Source of the DNA: an uncultured Propionibacteriaceae bacterium | GTDB lineage: Bacteria; Actinomycetota; Actinomycetes; Propionibacteriales; Propionibacteriaceae | Assembly: GCA_937965785.1 (NCBI GenBank) | Contig: CALCKT010000046.1 | Span: 31,020 to 95,019 of the forward strand | Direction: 5' to 3' | Length of the DNA: 64,000 bases | The notes under the pieces: generated by a model | The model's input: the letters and a program-made list of their open reading frames with translations, nothing else | What the model was told of the DNA's origin: nothing | Database searches by the model: none | Part shown: positions 62,299-64,000 of the stretch, in pieces | How positions within the stretch are numbered: position 1 is the first letter of the stretch | Layout: each line of letters begins with the position of its first letter | Made by a program: the position numbers and the translations under genes

Positions 62299-63135
62299 AT
62301 GGCCACTTCACCGGAGGTTTCCCAGGACGTGTGTCTTGAGCGCGCGCGCTCCTTGGCGGGGCGGATGCTGGAAGGTGGGGCGGCCTGCACCTTGGTCGCC
62401 TGGCGGATCGGCAGTCAGTACGATTTCGTCGCCCACGGGTTGACCGCCCAGGGGGACATCGTGGTGGCCGTCAGGCCCGATGAGGGCTGCATGCTGTCCA
62501 CCCTGCCCGCGGGGGCCGGGACAGTGGTGCGGATGGACCTGGTCCGCCACAGTCACGACGTGATGCTCTCGGTCATAGCAGCCTCCGCGCATCTGCTGGG
62601 CGAGTTGGTCCTGTTGCCGAACGCGGCCGTGGATCGCCTGCTGTCCGAGGATCAGCTTCCCGAGCGGATCGCGGAACTGGCGCGGATCAGCGGCACCCGG
62701 GTCGGGTTGGTGGTCACGGACAGGATCCTGGTGCACGACCACAGTGGGGTCACCCCGATCCCGTGGGAGGACCTCCTGGAGGCTCAACCGGAGGTGCCCG
62801 AGGTCTGGTACGACGACTTCGAGGCGCACGACATCGTGGCCTCGCAGGGATGCTCAGCACTCCGCCAGGTCTGCCGAGCCGTGATCGATGGCAGGATCCC
62901 GGGGCAGGCCAGCGTCCGTCCAAGCGCACCCGGGCTGTGCGGGCATGTGCTCGACAAGGTCTTCTGCATCGACGTCGACCGTTTCGGGGTCACGTTGATG
63001 CACATCGGGGAACACGAGACCGCCACGGTCTTCGCAGGTTTTGAGGTGCCTCCCGTGACGCTGCCGGCGTTGGCGGCTCAGGTGACGCGCCTCGTCGATG
63101 GCTCGGGGCCGGTGCACTCCCAGCGGTGCATCTGA
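62299..63135 (+). CDS. Hypothetical protein, possible split-barrel/DUF2470-like
   Basis: 278 residues, soluble. The N-terminal half (ARSLAGRMLEGGAACTLVAW, with later ASAHLLGELVLLP) faintly resembles an FMN-binding split-barrel domain. The C-terminal part (VDRFGVTLMHIGEHETATVF) faintly resembles the DUF2470 tail of HugZ-type haem-binding proteins. Six or seven cysteines are scattered through it. This assignment is weak. It is followed by a clear terminator and stands alone. Confidence 0.65.
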   Translation: MATSPEVSQDVCLERARSLAGRMLEGGAACTLVAWRIGSQYDFVAHGLTAQGDIVVAVRPDEGCMLSTLPAGAGTVVRMDLVRHSHDVMLSVIAASAHLLGELVLLPNAAVDRLLSEDQLPERIAELARISGTRVGLVVTDRILVHDHSGVTPIPWEDLLEAQPEVPEVWYDDFEAHDIVASQGCSALRQVCRAVIDGRIPGQASVRPSAPGLCGHVLDKVFCIDVDRFGVTLMHIGEHETATVFAGFEVPPVTLPALAAQVTRLVDGSGPVHSQRCI

Positions 63136-63154
63136 CGGCTGGTCCCGAGAACCA

Positions 63155-63193
63155 CTCAGGCCCCGCGCCGAGCGGGGCCTGAGCCTTTTTGCT
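63155..63193 (+). terminator. Hairpin terminator with T tract
   Basis: CTCAGGCCCCGC (63155-63166) and GCGGGGCCTGAG (63172-63183) form a perfect 12-base stem with a five-base loop, followed by CCTTTTTGC. It lies 20 bases after the stop of the gene at 62299-63135. Confidence 0.9.
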
Positions 63194-63229
63194 TTCAGAC
63201 GTGGCGGCCCTGTGGGCCGTTCAGGGGAG

Positions 63230-63496
63230 TCAGCGGGCCTCGTAGGAGGTGCAGACGCCGTCAACCACGGTGACGCCGGATGCGCTGCAGAGCAGATCCT
63301 TGTTGTGGGCGCATTCGAGGCGCTGGCAGGCGCCGACGCGGCCATCGGCGGTGGGCAGGCCACCGCGGGCGTCGAGGGTGATGAAGGTGGTGCAGGCCGA
63401 GGTGCCGTCGACGGTGATCGCGAAGGCGGTGCAGCCCTGGTTGTTGAAAGCGCAGGTGGTGGTGTTGCAGGACTTGACGGGAGCGGCGGTGGGCAT
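63230..63496 (-). CDS. Cysteine-rich protein with two DUF1540 domains
   Basis: 88 residues with two repeats of the DUF1540 type, about 35 residues each. Repeat 1 is SCNTTTCAFNNQGCTAFAIT with a further cysteine; repeat 2 is ACQRLECAHNKDLLCSASGV with a further cysteine. Four cysteines each suggest metal binding, probably zinc. The ATG at 63496 is used because the longer frame adds nine basic residues upstream. It is convergent with the gene at 62299. Function is unknown; DUF1540 proteins are small, often spore or stress related in Firmicutes. Confidence 0.82.
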   Translation of the reverse strand: MPTAAPVKSCNTTTCAFNNQGCTAFAITVDGTSACTTFITLDARGGLPTADGRVGACQRLECAHNKDLLCSASGVTVVDGVCTSYEAR

Positions 63497-63798
63497 TTCT
63501 AGGACCTTTCGTCTGTGGTGCATCTGACGAGAAATACGCTACGTCCGTTCCCAACCCTCCGCAAGCAAGAGAACCCTTTGCTGACTTGGGTAAATACACA
63601 AAATCGACGCGTAATTTCCCGGCTTTAGCGGCTATTGTTTTTTCGAAAATCAAAGGCTTGCGAATTGCTTTCCGGTGACCGGGTGGGCTGTGGGGGGAAA
63701 TCCCTTGTGAGGGGAGAAGGAAGAGGAAAGGCTTGCCTCGAATCGGCTGGCTCGGGTCGCGTCGCTCCTTCCCGTGGTCCGTTTGTCCTTCTGAGGAA
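63497..63798. other. Intergenic region without gene
   Basis: No gene is seen. The first 150 bases are the least GC-rich part of the region (AAATACACAAAATC and TGTTTTTTCGAAAATC) and probably hold the promoter of the DUF1540 gene on the minus strand. The later part becomes purine-rich towards the tandem repeat. Confidence 0.55.
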
Positions 63799-64000
63799 AC
63801 GCTTGCCTTGTGGTCGTGTGCTTGCGCTACAGCGCAAGCGGACGGGGGTAAGGCAGGCGGACGAGGGTAAGGCAAGCGGATGGGGGTAAGGCAGGCGGAA
63901 GGGTGTGGGGCAGGCGGATGGGGTGTGTCCTGGCTGGACGCTTGTCTTGTGGTCGTGTGCTTGCGCTACAGCGCAAGCGGACGGGGGTAAGGCAGGCGGA
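63799..64000. repeat. 19-base tandem repeat array with hairpins, continuing past the window
   Basis: Four to five imperfect 19-base units (consensus CGGACGGGGGTAAGGCAGG) run from 63839 to about 63933. A 20-base hairpin GCTTGCGCT-AC-AGCGCAAGC precedes the array at 63820-63839 and recurs at 63959-63978, after which the array restarts. A 63-base segment (63799-63861) is repeated at 63938-64000 with one difference. The larger period is therefore 139 bases, and the end lies outside the window. Confidence 0.85.

Noticed and set aside
63839..63933. Possible CRISPR array
   Set aside because: The 19-base units are directly adjacent with no unique spacers and there are no cas genes in the window.

Overview
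The window is a high-GC stretch of actinobacterial chromosome. No rRNA or tRNA gene, phage structural gene or complete transposon was seen. The gene content suggests a member of the Propionibacteriaceae or a close relative (Arachnia/Tessaracoccus-like). This rests on menaquinone synthesis, an aquaporin-type glycerol facilitator with glycerol kinase, proton-translocating transhydrogenase, several actinobacteria-type hypothetical families, and many GTG starts and ATGA/GTGA overlaps. The genus is an inference from gene content, not from a marker gene.

Layout. Positions 1-4235 hold two of three copies of a roughly 390-residue protein family, plus a metallo-hydrolase with an overlapping hypothetical gene and a membrane-protein/winged-helix pair. 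A TetR gene (4270-4872) is divergent from an MMPL exporter and a YhgE/Pip membrane protein (4986-10270). Next come a Fic protein, a three-gene ABC exporter (11792-15090) and a divergent NarL-type two-component system (15292-17084). An accessory stretch (17180-25105) follows: an HxlR regulator with a quinone-oxidoreductase-like enzyme, three gene relics or broken genes, an antitoxin, and a symmetrical cluster of two aldo-keto reductases and two exported esterase-like hydrolases beside a LysR gene. glpF-glpK and coaBC lie at 25444-29200, and the third copy of the 390-residue family at 29327-30499.

From 30730 to 36486 the region is accessory in character. It has a truncated MFS gene, a small ORF coupled to an FtsX-type ABC pair, and an AlbA_2/ATPase-like gene surrounded by two families of duplicated palindromes. 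A probable six-gene operon (44810 down to 36487) encodes two exporter-fold ABC proteins of the siderophore-transport type followed by a complete peptide/nickel-type ABC importer. A divergent TetR gene follows. A lone dhaL, a small membrane protein and the menaquinone genes menE-menA-menC-menD (46703-51110) come next. They are followed by an unknown gene, pntA-pntB, a membrane acyltransferase, a RecB-like nuclease overlapping menG, a stand-alone maltokinase-cap-like protein, an ABC pair, an unknown protein and a double-DUF1540 cysteine-rich protein. The right edge is a 19-bp tandem repeat array with hairpins that runs out of the window.

How it fits together. Menaquinone genes and transhydrogenase are respiratory and redox housekeeping, glpFK feeds glycerol into glycolysis, and coaBC makes CoA precursors. 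Accessory functions are export systems with local regulators, a possible metallophore cycle at 36487-45566, and small regulatory or defence-like modules. The most unusual signals are the nested covarying palindromes around the AlbA_2 gene, the coupled small ORF at 31216, the MMPL protein ending in a degenerate ABC-ATPase-like domain, and the tandem array at the right edge.
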